Source: Botryosphaeria dothidea (Eukaryota > Ascomycota > Dothideomycetes > Botryosphaeriales > Botryosphaeriaceae). From it: a DNA stretch of 64,000 nt. The translations under genes and the position numbers were made by a program. Positions 53,722-64,000 of this stretch are shown in pieces (within the stretch, counting starts at the first letter, position 1; every line of letters starts with the position of its first letter). The DNA lies in the NCBI GenBank assembly GCA_011503125.2, contig WWBZ02000016.1, positions 4,526,001 through 4,590,000 on the forward strand, read 5' to 3'. The notes under the pieces were generated by a model. That model was not told the origin of the DNA. It did not search any database and saw only the letters and a program-made list of their open reading frames with translations.

Positions 53722-55501
53722 CTACTTCTGAAGCGTGACAAGCACAGCTTCCCCGGCACCAACTCTCACCTCCCCATCCACCACCTCCTCAAGCTCCTCC
53801 TCGCCAACCAACTTACCACTCCCATCCACACTCCTCCCCGCAAACGTCACACCCCTCTTGACCTCCACACCCGCCGCCGTCAGCCTCCGCACAACCGCAC
53901 CACCCCACCCCTCGACATCCTCCGGCAACCTCACCACAACCCCCGGCCTGTCCTCCCCGCCCCCCTGCGTCGAATTCCACATCTCCAGATTCAACACAGC
54001 CACGCTCCGCAACCCCTCTTCCTCGTAGACCCCGTACGCCACAAACGTCGTCTCGTTCGCAAGACTGACGACCCGCTTGCCGCCGCCGCCCAGCGCCGCC
54101 GCGGCGAACAGGTTGCCGTAGTAGAGCGGCTTCGCGTAGGGCGCGGTGCCGTTAATCGTGACGGGCTGCCACGGCGTGTAGCGGTACACCGAGCCCGAGT
54201 GGAAGTGCAGGCGCTGCACGTTCAGGCCGGCGATGTAGAGCATGTAGTCGGCGGCCCAGAGCGCGGAGCCGAAGACATCCGAGACGTTGGGGGTGCCTTG
54301 GCACTGTGGAACGTCAGTGCCTTGCAGGGGATGAAGGCGATAGTGTTAGGGGGGAGCTGACGGAGATGGAGTTCGTCTCGCCGAGGACATAGGATACGCC
54401 GAGCTCGGCGAGCTGGGAGCCTAGGATCTCGTGCCAGTAGGCGAGGGACGTCATGTGGTGGTGGTCGAGGAGGCTGTCTTTGAGGGTTGGGACGGGGGCG
54501 TTTTCGCAGTTGGCGCCCATGTACTGACAAATCACCACCGTTAACAATCCTTTCCACATAGCAAGGTTTCCGGGTGTTGGACATACGTCATGGTCTGCCA
54601 CCGAGACGAGCATGTCAGACTTTCCCATACCGAGGCGCACGGTGTTCGCTACGTTCCATGTCGTATCGTTGGCGAGAGCGGCGGCGCGCGGTGCTGTGTA
54701 TGCGCATCCTTGGAAATGCGGGGTGTAGTCCTCATGGCCGGGGTGCTTGCGGATATCATCTCGGATGGCCTCGGAGTACTCTGTCCATTCGTCGATGTAG
54801 TCGTTGATGGTCCAATTGGCGGGGCGGCGAGAACCCGCGGCCCAGCCTGGGGGCAAATCAGCTGGACTGTTGAACCCCTCTGACTGGAAGAGACTTACCG
54901 TTCACCTCATTACCGATCTCGTACGCGTAAAGGCTGTCGCCCATGGCGAGGTAGGCAGGCGTCGCCTGGGAGACGGTGTTGTTAAGACCCCACTCGCCCT
55001 CGTAGAAATTCAAGCCGTAGATGTACTTCGTTCCCTCGGGAAATTGCTGGAAAGACTCAAACCAGTCTGGGCCGGTAGAAAGCTTGCTCGGCTGATCATC
55101 CCAAGGATGAGTGAAAGTTTGGTTGAGGGCCACTGTCTGATTGTCGTAGTACACATTTCTGTTCTGCGTCGTCCCGCCTACGCGAATGTATGGGTAGGCT
55201 CCGGCGTAGTTGCCCAAGTTCTTCAACATTTGGATCGAGTACTCGTTGGGACTCCTGATTTTCTTTGAGCAATTGTCAGCGGGGATGTGGCTTTCATTGG
55301 TGCTTACGAGTTATTTCCGGCAAAATCGAGCATGTAATTGAACTCAATTGAGTAGGACTGGAAAGATGCATCAACAACATTTTGGCCATTAGGCGCCGTC
55401 TTTGGCGCCTTGAGGCTTACAGTTTCATCATCCGCGGCCCGAGGCAAGACAAATGAAGAAGCGGAAAGGAGAAGGCTGGCGATAATCAAGCGAGACGCCA
55501 T
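53722..55501 (-). CDS. GH79 family glycosidase, secreted beta-glucuronidase-like (517 aa)
   Basis: Five exons: 55308-55501, 54899-55254, 54587-54846, 54362-54523 and 53722-54303, with introns of 52-63 nt in regular GT..AG form. The N-terminus MASRLIIASLLLSASSFVLP is a signal peptide. Seen: YSIEFNYMLDFAGNNS, YIRVGGTTQNRNVYY, the acid/base Glu in YAYEIGNEVNG, LVSVADHD, YMGANCENAP, HHMTSLAYWH, the probable nucleophile Glu in VLGETNS, ALWAADYMLY, HFHSGSVYRYTPW and the C-terminal beta domain with YYGNLFAAAALG. These are GH79 hallmarks (beta-glucuronidase, 4-O-methyl-glucuronidase and heparanase relatives). The likely substrates are glucuronic acid residues on plant arabinogalactan proteins (inference). 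The frame is intact. Confidence 0.9.
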
Positions 55502-57056
55502 GCTGGTTGAACAGCCGCGCGGACACGAGGAACGATGGAAAGTTGGTTTGCTCCTTCCCCATTTGAGGTGTATTTGCTCAACATTTATATATGAGCTTGA
55601 CGTCATTTCCCATTTCGAAGCAGATTCCTATTTCGTGAAAGCTGAAGTCTGCTATCGGTGTATCTTCTATCCGAAATCCGAAAGTTTAAGAGAATAGGTG
55701 TGGATCAGCAAGGTCCCTGCAACCCCCGCGTCTGGGGAAGCCACCAATCGCGTGTGCGCCCACCCCAAGAATCCGGGGAAAGGGAAATATCTCAAACTAG
55801 AGGCACATAACTTATAAGCATCGCATATTGTTCGGGGATTGAATAACGGCGTTTGAATATTCTTTCAAACACCGAGTTACGATAGTAAATTCCCAATAAA
55901 CTCAACTACGTATCTCCAGACAAGTGATTCAAAGATGGTAAGGATTCTTAGCAGTATACATCCCGTAAACTTTGTATTCTGATGCACCAAACGTGCGGCG
56001 AGGATACATTTGTGCCAACTCCGATCTGCATGCTATCTCATCTGAAACATGTGCAAGTTCCACCCCAGCCTCTGCCCTTGAATCTATCAACTCAAGCGGT
56101 CTACATCTACCATCTCGATGCGATCTTGGGTCTATTTCACACCCCAGTAGCTTCCCTCTTCACGGACAATGTCTCGTTGCAAGTGAGGGCATCTGGAGGG
56201 GACCAAGCCGCCACATGCTTGGAGACATTCGTCGTAGCTCCAGTCAGAGTAGACGTGGGTGGTGATTTTGCACATCGTGTAAGAATGTGGCTACGCCTGA
56301 AAGTATCGCTCCAGTGTCTGTGTTGTTTGGCAAGGACGTAGGGAGGTGGTGGGAAAGGAGGGTAAATTCAATAGCTTGGACTGTAGACGTTGTGTGGCAA
56401 AGGATGTGGAGAAGGAAAGTCAAGCACTAGAGTGCGCGAGTGGATGATTAGGCTTCTAGCGTTTGTTGAGCAGTTTGAAAGGCCAGCGTCTCTGCAATGG
56501 TTGCTCGAGTGACAATAGAATACAACTAGAGACAGTCTTTGGAAAAGTTTCGCAACGTAAGACACAATCATGAATGCCATTGTGAAACAAAATGATTGTT
56601 TGGAATGCGGAAGAACACTGGGTCTTTGTTCTGTTCCCACACGAAGGCTGAGTACATACCGAAGATAGACAGTAGGTGTTGGAATAGACATAGACTTCTC
56701 CGGTGATCAAGGACATGTCTTTCTTCCAAGTGCACTTGCTATGAAACTCATGTGTTAATTTAGCCATGTGCGACTTCTCCATAACTAAGGGTTCGTGGAT
56801 GGATTGCGCCACCCAGCCGGAGCTCTCCAGCCGAGGCAAAATCTCCAACGGAACACTCCAGCGAAATTGCAGTGACTCATTTCCAAAACGAATTAAAGAA
56901 CAGTAAAGCTTGAGATAACCTTATTCTATCAAACTGTTCACTTCAAACATGTCTTTGCATTCAGAGGGGAAGGCATGACGGGAAGTAACCGGAGCTGGTT
57001 TCTTTTTTCGATGGTTGTTGAAGGCTAGATTGTGTCATTTCTCCATAGTTAACCTA
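55502..57056. other. 1.5-kb intergenic stretch
   Basis: GH79 promoter side and 3' flank of the RidA gene. Short frames only; no RNA gene or LTR found. Confidence 0.45.
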
Positions 57057-57564
57057 TCAAACCTCGAGTAGTGAGTTAACCTCCACCTCAACCAGCATCT
57101 CTTTATCCACGAAACCGTCCTTGACCACAATCATCGTGGCCGCGCAGCCAACTTCCGTGTCCAAGTCCCCGCCAAACACTTCCTTGAACGCTTCACCAAT
57201 GCCCGACGTATCCTCATGCCTCTGGAAAGATTCATAAAACTGCTGTCAGCGTCGTCACCCTTGGAAAGGGGAGAAAAGGAAGCTCGACACTCACTGCAAC
57301 GAACATACGGCATCTCATAACGTCCTCTGTCCGCCCGCCTAACCGCTTGACCGCATCTGCGCATCTGTTCATCGCGACCCGTGCCTGCAGCTTCGCGTCG
57401 CCAGGATGCTCAATGGCGCCGGTGTCAGGGTTCAACGCGGTAGTGCCGGAGACGAAGATGAATGGCCCTTTGCGGACAGCGCGGTGGTAGCCGAATTTGA
57501 CTTCGAAGGTGTTCGCGGTGGTAAAGTAGGTTTTGCAGCCGGACAGAGACTTTGAGACGGCCAT
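57057..57564 (-). CDS. RidA/YjgF family protein (151 aa)
   Basis: Exons 57295-57564 and 57057-57242, intron 57243-57294. RidA proteins hydrolyse reactive enamine/imine intermediates released by PLP enzymes. Seen: TANTFEVKFGYHRAVRKGPF, IFVSGTTALNPDTGAIEHPG, DAKLQARVAMNRCADAVKRL, DVMRCRMFVA and the C-terminal EVGCAATMIVVKDGFVDKEM, then LVEVEV. The usual catalytic Arg of the R-N-V-x-x segment is replaced by other residues in this subgroup, so a non-RidA-type member of the superfamily is possible. Intact; probably cytosolic. Confidence 0.85.
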
Positions 57565-57829
57565 TGTGTGTGAGGAGTATCCTGACGGAGCGGGAAGAGG
57601 TTTTGGGATTTCGTTGGAAGTAAAGCTGCAAACGGGAATGATGGATGCTCAAACAGTGAGTCATTTTACACTTGATCCATTTTTGGAGGGTTGTGGCTCC
57701 ATTCTGCTTTGAGTGCCAAGCTTCGAGCCCGAAGGGACAGTCAAAACGTTGGACCCAATCTACGGCGAGTCACTATCAACATCATTTCGAACGAAGTAGG
57801 AAATCCCCGCTCTCATCCACGCACCGAGT
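57565..57829. other. Short divergent promoter
   Basis: 265 bp between the RidA-family gene (minus) and the helicase gene (plus). No separate feature seen. Confidence 0.5.
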
Positions 57830-59642
57830 ATGGGAGGTGCCGGCGGTGTTCTATGCACGCGCCTCAGATTGGATCCCGCCACGTCGCGTCCACATACGCG
57901 TCTGTTCTCCCGAGCGGCCGCATCCAAGCCGCCCGCATCCCATCGTTCTATTAAGTCACCGAGCCGCTCAACGAATGCGCTACGACACCCGCCCTTAATA
58001 CGTCCTGATAGCCACAACGCTGCAGGCCAGCACTTTGGTTGCGCGCCCACGCACGGCTGGACGACGGCACGCGGACCACATCGGCAGCTCTCTACAGCAA
58101 GTAATTCGGCAAAGAAATCAGCTCGCCGGCGGAAACAAAAACTACAGATCGAAACAAGCAAGCCCACAGAGATTCACCGACGCCGGGCGAACCCCTCGTC
58201 ATGCTTTGGAGACGAACTCAGCGAAGAGCAGCGGACCGTGCTCGATCTGGTGCTGAACCAGGGGAAGAGCATCTTCTTCACAGGTCCTGCAGGTACTGGC
58301 AAGTCGTTTCTTCTGCGGAAGATCCTTGAAGGCCTGACGATAAAGTACCTGGACGACAGCCACCGCTGCGTTGCTGTCACCGCCTCTACGGGCCTTGCAG
58401 CGTACAGCATCGGCGGCACCACCCTCCATCGCTTTGCTGGAATCGGGATTGGTAAAGCCCCTACTGTAAAGCTTATCGTGGACATCTTCAAAGATCCAAA
58501 GCTCAAACGGAAGCGTTGGATGGATGTCCAAGTTCTCATCGTCGATGAGATCTCCATGATCGAATCCACTCTCTTCGACAAGCTCGACATGATCGCGCGC
58601 GCGGTGCGAGGCGTTGACCGACCGTTCGGAGGAATCCAGCTCGTCATTACCGGCGACTTCTTCCAGCTCCCACCCGTGATACAGGGACCAGATGACGGCA
58701 ATCCCAGATTCTGCTTCGAAGCCAAGGCGTGGAAGACCGCCATACAACACACGATCGGCTTGACTCATATTTACAGACAGCGAGATCCTGTGTTCGCCAG
58801 TATGCCGAACGAGATCCGGGAAGGCCTCCTCTCACCAAGCACGATCGCGGCTTTCAGAAGTCTAAGCAGGCCAATAAGCTCGCCAGCCGACAACGGCCCA
58901 GACCTTCCCTCTCCGCCGTGAAGCAGATGTGACCAACGCAAAACGGGTGCAAAAGATCAAGGGTGCAGTCAAAACCTATCTCGCCAAAGACGGCGGCATC
59001 ATCACCGACCCAGCTACGCGCAAGAGGCTCCTGTCCGACTGCATCGCCCCCGAGGTCCTCGCACTGAAAGCAACCGCGCAAGTCATGCTCGTCAAGAACA
59101 TCGACACGACCCTCGTGAACGGCTCGCTGGGCCGCGTCGTCGGCTTCGCGAACAGACACACGTTCCTCCACAGTCGCTGGGACCACGAAGGCCACGAAGA
59201 GAACCAAGAATCGCGCCCCGCCACCGCACCATCCACTCCCGCGGATCATCTCCCGGAGGAACGCCTGCCGCTCTACCCGGTCGTCCGCTTCCAGCTCGCG
59301 AACGGTGGCACGCGGACCGCGCTGTGCGAGCCGGCGGAGTGGGCCGTCGAGCGGTGGGTGCCCGACCCATGGTCGGACGGCGGGTGGGCCGTCGAGAGGC
59401 TCGCGACCCGCGCCCAGGTCCCGCTCATCCTCGCGTGGGCGCTCAGCATCCACAAGTCGCAGGGCCAGACGCTGGAGCTCGTGTGGGTGGACTTGGACCG
59501 CGTGTTCGAGATGGGCCAGGCGTACGTCGCGCTGTCGCGTGCGACGAGCATGGACGGATTGCAGGTGCTGAACTTCGATCCTACTAGGGTGACGGCGCAT
59601 CCGAAGGTGAAGGCATTCTATGCGAGTTTGTCGAGGAGATAG
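57830..59642 (+). pseudogene. PIF1-like DNA helicase, 1-nt frame break
   Basis: A PIF1/RRM3-type 5'-3' DNA helicase, acting on replication and telomeric or mitochondrial DNA. The N-terminus is rich in Arg/Ser and poor in acidic residues, compatible with a mitochondrial presequence. Helicase motifs in order: SEEQRTVLDLVLNQGKSIFF, FTGPAGTGKSFLL (Walker A), AVTASTGLAAYSIGGTTLH, VLIVDEISM (Walker B), LVITGDFFQLPPV, LTHIYRQRDPVF, QVMLVKNIDTTLVNGSLGRV, LAWALSIHKSQGQTLE and QAYVALSRATSMDGLQVLNF. Between PISSPADNGPD and TFPLRREADVTNAKRV the frame changes by one base (about 58880-58905), giving an early stop at 58921. Total length is one over a multiple of three. The second half is fully conserved, so the break is recent or an error. 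At ~600 codons it is shorter than typical nuclear PIF1. Confidence 0.83.
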
Positions 59643-59765
59643 GGTACGGATGGTGCACGGCTTCGCGTCTCGCTCGGTGAGAATACATTGGAAATGCCCA
59701 TGGGTGTGAGCTAAGATACATACCAAATCCAAACTTCCCTCAGCTTTAACTTGACCGGTGGGAGC

Positions 59766-60203
59766 TCAATTCTTACAGTACGTTCCGGCCAAGTTCGTGC
59801 TAGAAGTCCACTTGCTACCGCTCTCAGAATCGTCATCGTATGTTGGAGCGTCGGGATCGTAGGTGCAGCAGTCAGCGCCGCACCCACCGCAGTACACGGT
59901 CGCGTCACTGTAGCATGTGCTGACTCCCCCTTTGCGCTGCAAAAATGTCAGGTGCGTGCTTGAGGCATGGTCGAGACTCCAAATTTTACCTGCTTCTCGC
60001 AAACGTGGTGGTCCTTGACACAGCAATAACGGCCGCCGTTGGTGCCGGGATAGCACTGCATATGGACAATGTTGGCTTTAGCAACTGGCAAAAACGCGTG
60101 GAAAGGCGGAATCGAGAGACTTGAGAGGAACACTTACGTCGAAGACAGAGTCCGCGTAGACTGACGCGAAGAGAGTAGCGCAAACGATATGAATGACACG
60201 CAT
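59766..60203 (-). CDS. Small secreted cysteine-rich protein (100 aa)
   Basis: Three exons: 60138-60203, 59990-60055 and 59937's left neighbour 59766-59936, with introns 60056-60137 (gtaagt..atgcag) and 59937-59989 (gtaaaa..ttgcag). The signal peptide is MRVIHIVCATLFASVYA. The mature ~83 residues contain ten cysteines (CYPG, YCCV, HVCEK, STCYS, YCGGCGADCC and a final TYCKN) and an acidic stretch DPDAPTYDDDSESG. No domain is recognised. This is a good candidate effector or extracellular defence-related small protein by size, signal and Cys density (inference). It has no clear similarity to the secreted protein at 14.2 kb beyond layout. The frame and splice sites are clean. Confidence 0.8.
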
Positions 60204-60845
60204 TTTGGAGATTCCCGCCGTGATTGGCTCCTTGTCGCAGCTTTCTTTGAAGGAGGCTGTAGAGTATTGTCTGATTCTCCAGAGCGCTACCAAATGCACC
60301 TTTCATACCCGCAATTGAGTCAATAGTATCGAACTCTAAGGGGTTGGCATCCACCATATACGATGGTCCAATTTTCCAGGCACCTCACGCTCGAGCTAGT
60401 AGAGGGAACGCCTTGCGATAAGGTCAAGGATCTTTCCCATCAATGCATAACGTGCAATGATGCGTCGAGTCAGTTGGTTGATAGGGCCCGTGCGAATTAA
60501 GAATGCTGCGTTACCCACACTCCGCTGGCGCTTGTCGAGCCTCTATGTACATTATCGAAATTGAAAGGGTGTCGCAAAGCTCGGGAGATATGACGAGTGT
60601 CTCGTTTCATCATGCTGCCATGTTCCGGAGTTCATTTCTCAAGGTACAGGGGATTATCGCAGCCGACTTGATGGATGTGGTGCGAAAAGGATGATCGATT
60701 GAAGAGAGAGTTGGCAGGGGTTGATATACCTAACTGCCAAGCTCTGCTCGTTAAGCGAGCTATTAGAGCTAATCTGCCAATGGTCTTGGAGATATGAGTG
60801 AACAAAGAGAACAAAGGAAGAGTCATTCCAGGCCCATGGCCTCCA
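60204..60845. other. Intergenic
   Basis: Promoter of the small secreted protein and the region past the stop of the DUF6536-like gene. It may include unrecognisable remains of that gene's C-terminal half. No other feature. Confidence 0.45.
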
Positions 60846-61956
60846 CTACAGTCCATGCATTCCATCACTGATATTCACGGAACCAGATGCAAACGGGGAA
60901 TTGGATATCGAAGCCATTGGATCGCCGACTGCTGATATATTGAAAGGATAGCCATCCAGAAATGCAGAAGAAAAAACCACTGCCATGTATGAATGCTCCC
61001 CAGTTGTCTGAAACACCGTAGAGTTGTATCTGTTGTCGCCAGCATCAACTCTGGAGAACAGAAAGGCGGAGGACTGACATTAGGTGAAAGGGGATAGAGG
61101 AGAAGGCAAGTAGACCCCAAAGTACTTTGCGATAAATGCTAATGAACCGAAGGTTGTTGAAGGATTGGAGTCCGATAGTCAGGAGCGTCCCCTTTTCGTG
61201 AGCTCGATCGACATCTTTCCTCGTTGGAGCAGATAGAATTTGCATCGTGTAGTTGCTCGCGCTGAGTAGCAAGGTCCCCGATATATTGTTTGATGTATCG
61301 ACGATGACCTCTGCTCGTTCGGTTTGCGAACAGCTCCTGCGGTATAGATACGATCCTTCCGTACCGTATTTTCGGGCAGCCCAGGCGGGGACAGAGAGAT
61401 TCAGAATTAGTACCAGAAGAGTAGTGAGAATATTGATGATCAGGCCCGCCTTCCAAGCGCCGCAGTTCTTGCGAAACCACTTCTGTGTATAAAATATCCA
61501 TTGGAGGATGAAAAGGTTCCTTTTACTCTTGTAGTTATCCCAGACGTGGTCGGCAAAGGGCCTAGAGTTTCTTGGAGCCGTGGTTCCAGGAGCAGAAGCC
61601 GAGGTCCTGCGCCATAAATTAATATCCGAATGAGATTCTGCTACAATCGCAAGAATATACCCTTGGTATGTTCTGAGATAGATATATTGTTGTCCTTGGA
61701 TAACATCGCGGGTAGCCCTGAAGGGCGAGAAAAGCCAGGCAAGCATGGTGAGCAGGAACAGGATTATCAGCAGGATTTGGAAAGTGGGAATACTGCAGAT
61801 GCTGGCGGTTCTGATACTTGTGTGGTAGGTCTCACTAAAATCTGCCCTGTGTTTGCCTGAGACGCTGCGTAACAGGTTTTTAACCTCAAAGTAGTACCGG
61901 CACCACATTCCAGCGCATCCGTGCATCGGGTGCACAGCTGCACAACATGTCAGCAA
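60846..61956 (-). CDS. DUF6536-like membrane protein, truncated at the C-terminus (353 aa)
   Basis: Exons 61079-61956 and 60846-61029, with a 49-nt intron (gtcagt..aacag). The core carries DUF6536 hallmarks: WKAGLIINILTTLLVLILNL (helix), RSCSQTERAEVIVDTSNNIS, GTLLLSASNYTMQILSAPTR, KDVDRAHEKG, RFISIYRKVLWGLLAFSSIP and, across the intron, HLIYNSTVFQTTGEHSYMAV. The family normally continues for 300 or more residues with further membrane helices, but here a TAG at 60846-60848 ends it soon after SDGMHGL and no continuation is seen. The N-terminal ~90 residues before FADHVWDNYKSKRNLF are not typical, so the start is uncertain. Function unknown. Likely a truncated or decaying copy. Confidence 0.65.
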
Positions 61957-62115
61957 AAGGTTTCATTTTTCGAAAGTCATCATGGCGGAGCTGAGCCAGG
62001 CACCCCTCCCTTTTAAAATATGATACATTCCAGTCCTTCCGAGCCGCCCCATGACCTGTCTCCCATTTAACACCCTGCTTCAATCTACCAAGGCTCTCCA
62101 GCTAGTAAAGGCAAT

Positions 62116-64000
62116 ATGCAATTTTTTGATGAGATTAACGCCTCTTCCACGGACGGCAGCTATGAAACAATCTCGATTGATGCTCGCACTTCCTCATACA
62201 CGGAGATTGCTTTCTTACCGATCCGTGGCCTCTCGCGATTAGAAGGCGAACGAGACGATGGATCATGTCCAAGCAATCGAGATGGTCTAACCAGCACGCA
62301 ACACAGAAAGTTGACTCGCAAGTTTGATATTCTTCTTCAACTTGTGGTTTGGGTATGGCCCCTCCACGCAGTTGATGGAAACGCTGACGCTGACCGGATC
62401 GAATACGTAGCTATGTTACCTTTCACACTTGGCATTCGAGAACTTCTCTATTTACAGAAAAATGCGTATGCCAAAGAAGTTGTACGACTGAATTGATAGC
62501 TCACAGTTGTAGCATCTTTGCCGGAACTTCGCATGATACCTATCATGTGGCCGTGGTTCGCCGTGGCGACGGTGCATATCGTGGAGCCACAGTAGATCCT
62601 CGCAGTGAGCATGTTTCTCATGGGTAGGTTTGGAAGAAATCATTACTCTCCTGAGGATAATTTAATTAACCTGTCCATAGGCATGCTTTCGTCTGCCATG
62701 TACATGGCTGATCCGGGTGGTATCCTTTCTGGAACATATGACAATCAAAAGTTTGACCCCGGAGAATCTGACAGCAAGATGCTTTCGCTCCAGCAGCGGG
62801 GATTCCTGTGGGTTATAGCTGTGATTTCTTCGATCATACCACCGACAATCCTAATACTCTTGCTGGAGTTCTATGGCGCGAAAGCCAGATCATTTCGTTT
62901 CTTCGCATCCGCAACTGGGGCACCACTCGGATCTTTGCTTGCCATCTTTCTACTCCCTGTTGGCAACCTGAATAGTGAAACACCCAATCCGCACGTGAGT
63001 ATAGGCGACAAAACTGCCCGCCTGCAAGGTCTCGGCGTCGGCATCCTTTCGTTGGGAATCGTCTCGCTGTTAGAGCAGAAGGATCAGTGTTGGACTATGA
63101 ACTGTTAGGAGAAACAGGGTCTTATTGTACCAAGGATCAACAGCGAAAATTTGCTAGATAGCTACTATATAAGAGGCTGCAGGGTCACCTACCCTCCTCC
63201 TCATGCCACTCATCATCTGGTAATGCGAATAATCACAGTTCAACAATCAGGCATCGATCGATTCGATCATCTTGATCAAATCTTTATATCATTGGAGTCG
63301 GGAAAGCAGAAACGGATGGAAATTCCTCGGAAGGGTATGTTCGCATACGATAAAGTAAATATCTTGATGTGCTGACTTGAAGAGATCATAAAATTCCTTG
63401 CAGATCCTCAGATTTGCTTCTGTGTCGTATTTTCCATCTTCCATGGGCTGACACATGGATTACCATATGGCATCAAGTTTGAATGTAAAACCCAAACACT
63501 TCAAGCTTATTTTTATGCAATGCCTGTCTTGTGGAGCTTGCTCTTTGTCCTCGTATCGTGGAGAATACATAATTCACGAGGTAAGCTCGTAGCGGCTAAA
63601 GATGACAATAATCGAACTGATCGTAATTCAGTGGCTCTTTTATTTGCCAGTGTATTCCCGAAAGTCATACAACACGTGTTTATTGCAAGGACTTACAGCT
63701 ATCACGGTTCGACCAAGAAATACTTCATCAATTCTGAGAATGTATGGTTGGGTATCGGAGAAACAGAAGGCCTGACTGTTATCTGTAAGCATTATCGTAT
63801 CCGTTGCAAGAGTTCGCTGGCTCACAACTCAACAGGTCTGGGCATACTCATCATAGCGAACATCTGTGGCAAAACCAGGAGGACTTTCGTGGTTGGCGTA
63901 GTCTTCAGTGGCTACGCTGCAGGGTGGGCGGTAAGGCTCACAACGTTCCGTATCCTAATAGCCTTCATCGTATTGAAGATCTTGAGCCTGACTTGCTACG
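62116..64000 (+). pseudogene. Multi-exon membrane protein split by a solo LTR, runs off the window
   Basis: Exons: 62116-62481, 62596-62623, 62681-63087, resuming 63251-63334, then 63412 to about 63579, an exon starting near 63632 and another from 63837 on. The N-terminal exon (MQFFDEINASSTDGSYETIS) is cytosolic, ending with helix-like LPFTLGIRELLYLQ. Later exons hold many membrane helices, for example GFLWVIAVISSIIPPTILIL, ICFCVVFSIFHGLTHGLPYG and YAMPVLWSLLFVLVSWR, plus TYSYHGSTKKYFINSENVWL. I do not recognise the family. A 158-bp LTR (63088-63245) lies inside exon 3; with its target duplication the insertion is 163 bp and shifts the frame. All other splice junctions are in phase, so the gene was intact until that event. 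The 3' end lies outside the window. Confidence 0.7.
63088..63245 (+). mobile_element. Solo LTR, family 2, within a coding exon
   Basis: 158 bp, TGTTGGACTA..CAGTTCAACA, flanked by ATCAG (63083-63087 and 63246-63250). It is nearly identical to 29191-29349 and is the less mutated of the two copies (G or C where the other has A or T). Confidence 0.92.

Noticed and set aside
1..64000. CRISPR arrays, bacterial operons, riboswitches or rRNA genes
   Set aside because: No regularly spaced repeats and no bacterial or rRNA signals were seen. The genes are intron-rich and eukaryotic.

Overview
This window is nuclear DNA from a filamentous ascomycete (Pezizomycotina; the gene set fits Dothideomycetes). 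Genes carry many 49-80 bp introns with GT..AG ends and CTRAY-like branch points. Typical proteins are Zn2Cys6 regulators, a HET-domain relic, fungal membrane-protein families, IEC3, ORM, GH79 and GH27 enzymes and small secreted cysteine-rich proteins. The last group and the glycosidases suggest a plant-associated lifestyle (inference).

Layout. 0-6 kb: 3' part of the U1 snRNP C gene, a possible 56-codon gene, then two of three copies of an unnamed local gene family (2.76 and 4.71 kb; the third is at 33.7-35.5 kb). 8.2-10.5 kb: a sugar transporter broken by a 611-bp tRNA-derived SINE-like element with a 15-bp target duplication. 10.8-13.4 kb: a decayed membrane-protein gene. 14.2-15.1 kb: a small secreted protein abutting a truncated D-serine-dehydratase-like gene. 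15.6-22.4 kb: a compact cluster (Zn2Cys6 regulator, SDR, aldehyde dehydrogenase, glutamine-synthetase-family ligase) whose three intergenic promoters share the 11-mer CCGCGCGGTCC. I read it as a self-regulated catabolic cluster, perhaps using gamma-glutamylated amine intermediates; several members carry frame lesions. 24-31.5 kb: a repeat-containing GPI-anchored protein, a HET relic, a small conserved protein, a regulator without its zinc cluster and an SDR. 31.9-44.6 kb: a housekeeping block (Mcr1-type cytochrome b5 reductase, paralog C, CCCH protein, dienelactone hydrolase, CorA-like transporter, IEC3, ORM). 46.8-64 kb: a membrane-protein pseudogene, quinone-reductase-like MDR, GH27 relic, DUF7730-like protein, GH79, RidA, PIF1-like helicase, a second small secreted protein, a DUF6536-like protein and a multi-exon membrane protein running off the end.

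Mobile DNA. Five solo LTRs of two related families (13.5, 29.2, 47.4, 53.0, 63.1 kb), each with a perfect 5-bp target duplication, are present without internal retrotransposon sequence. Two lie inside genes. Differences between copies are mostly C-to-T type transitions, consistent with RIP.

Caution. At least eight otherwise healthy genes have single-base frame breaks, several in homopolymers. Some may be assembly errors, so every pseudogene call based only on a 1-nt shift is provisional.
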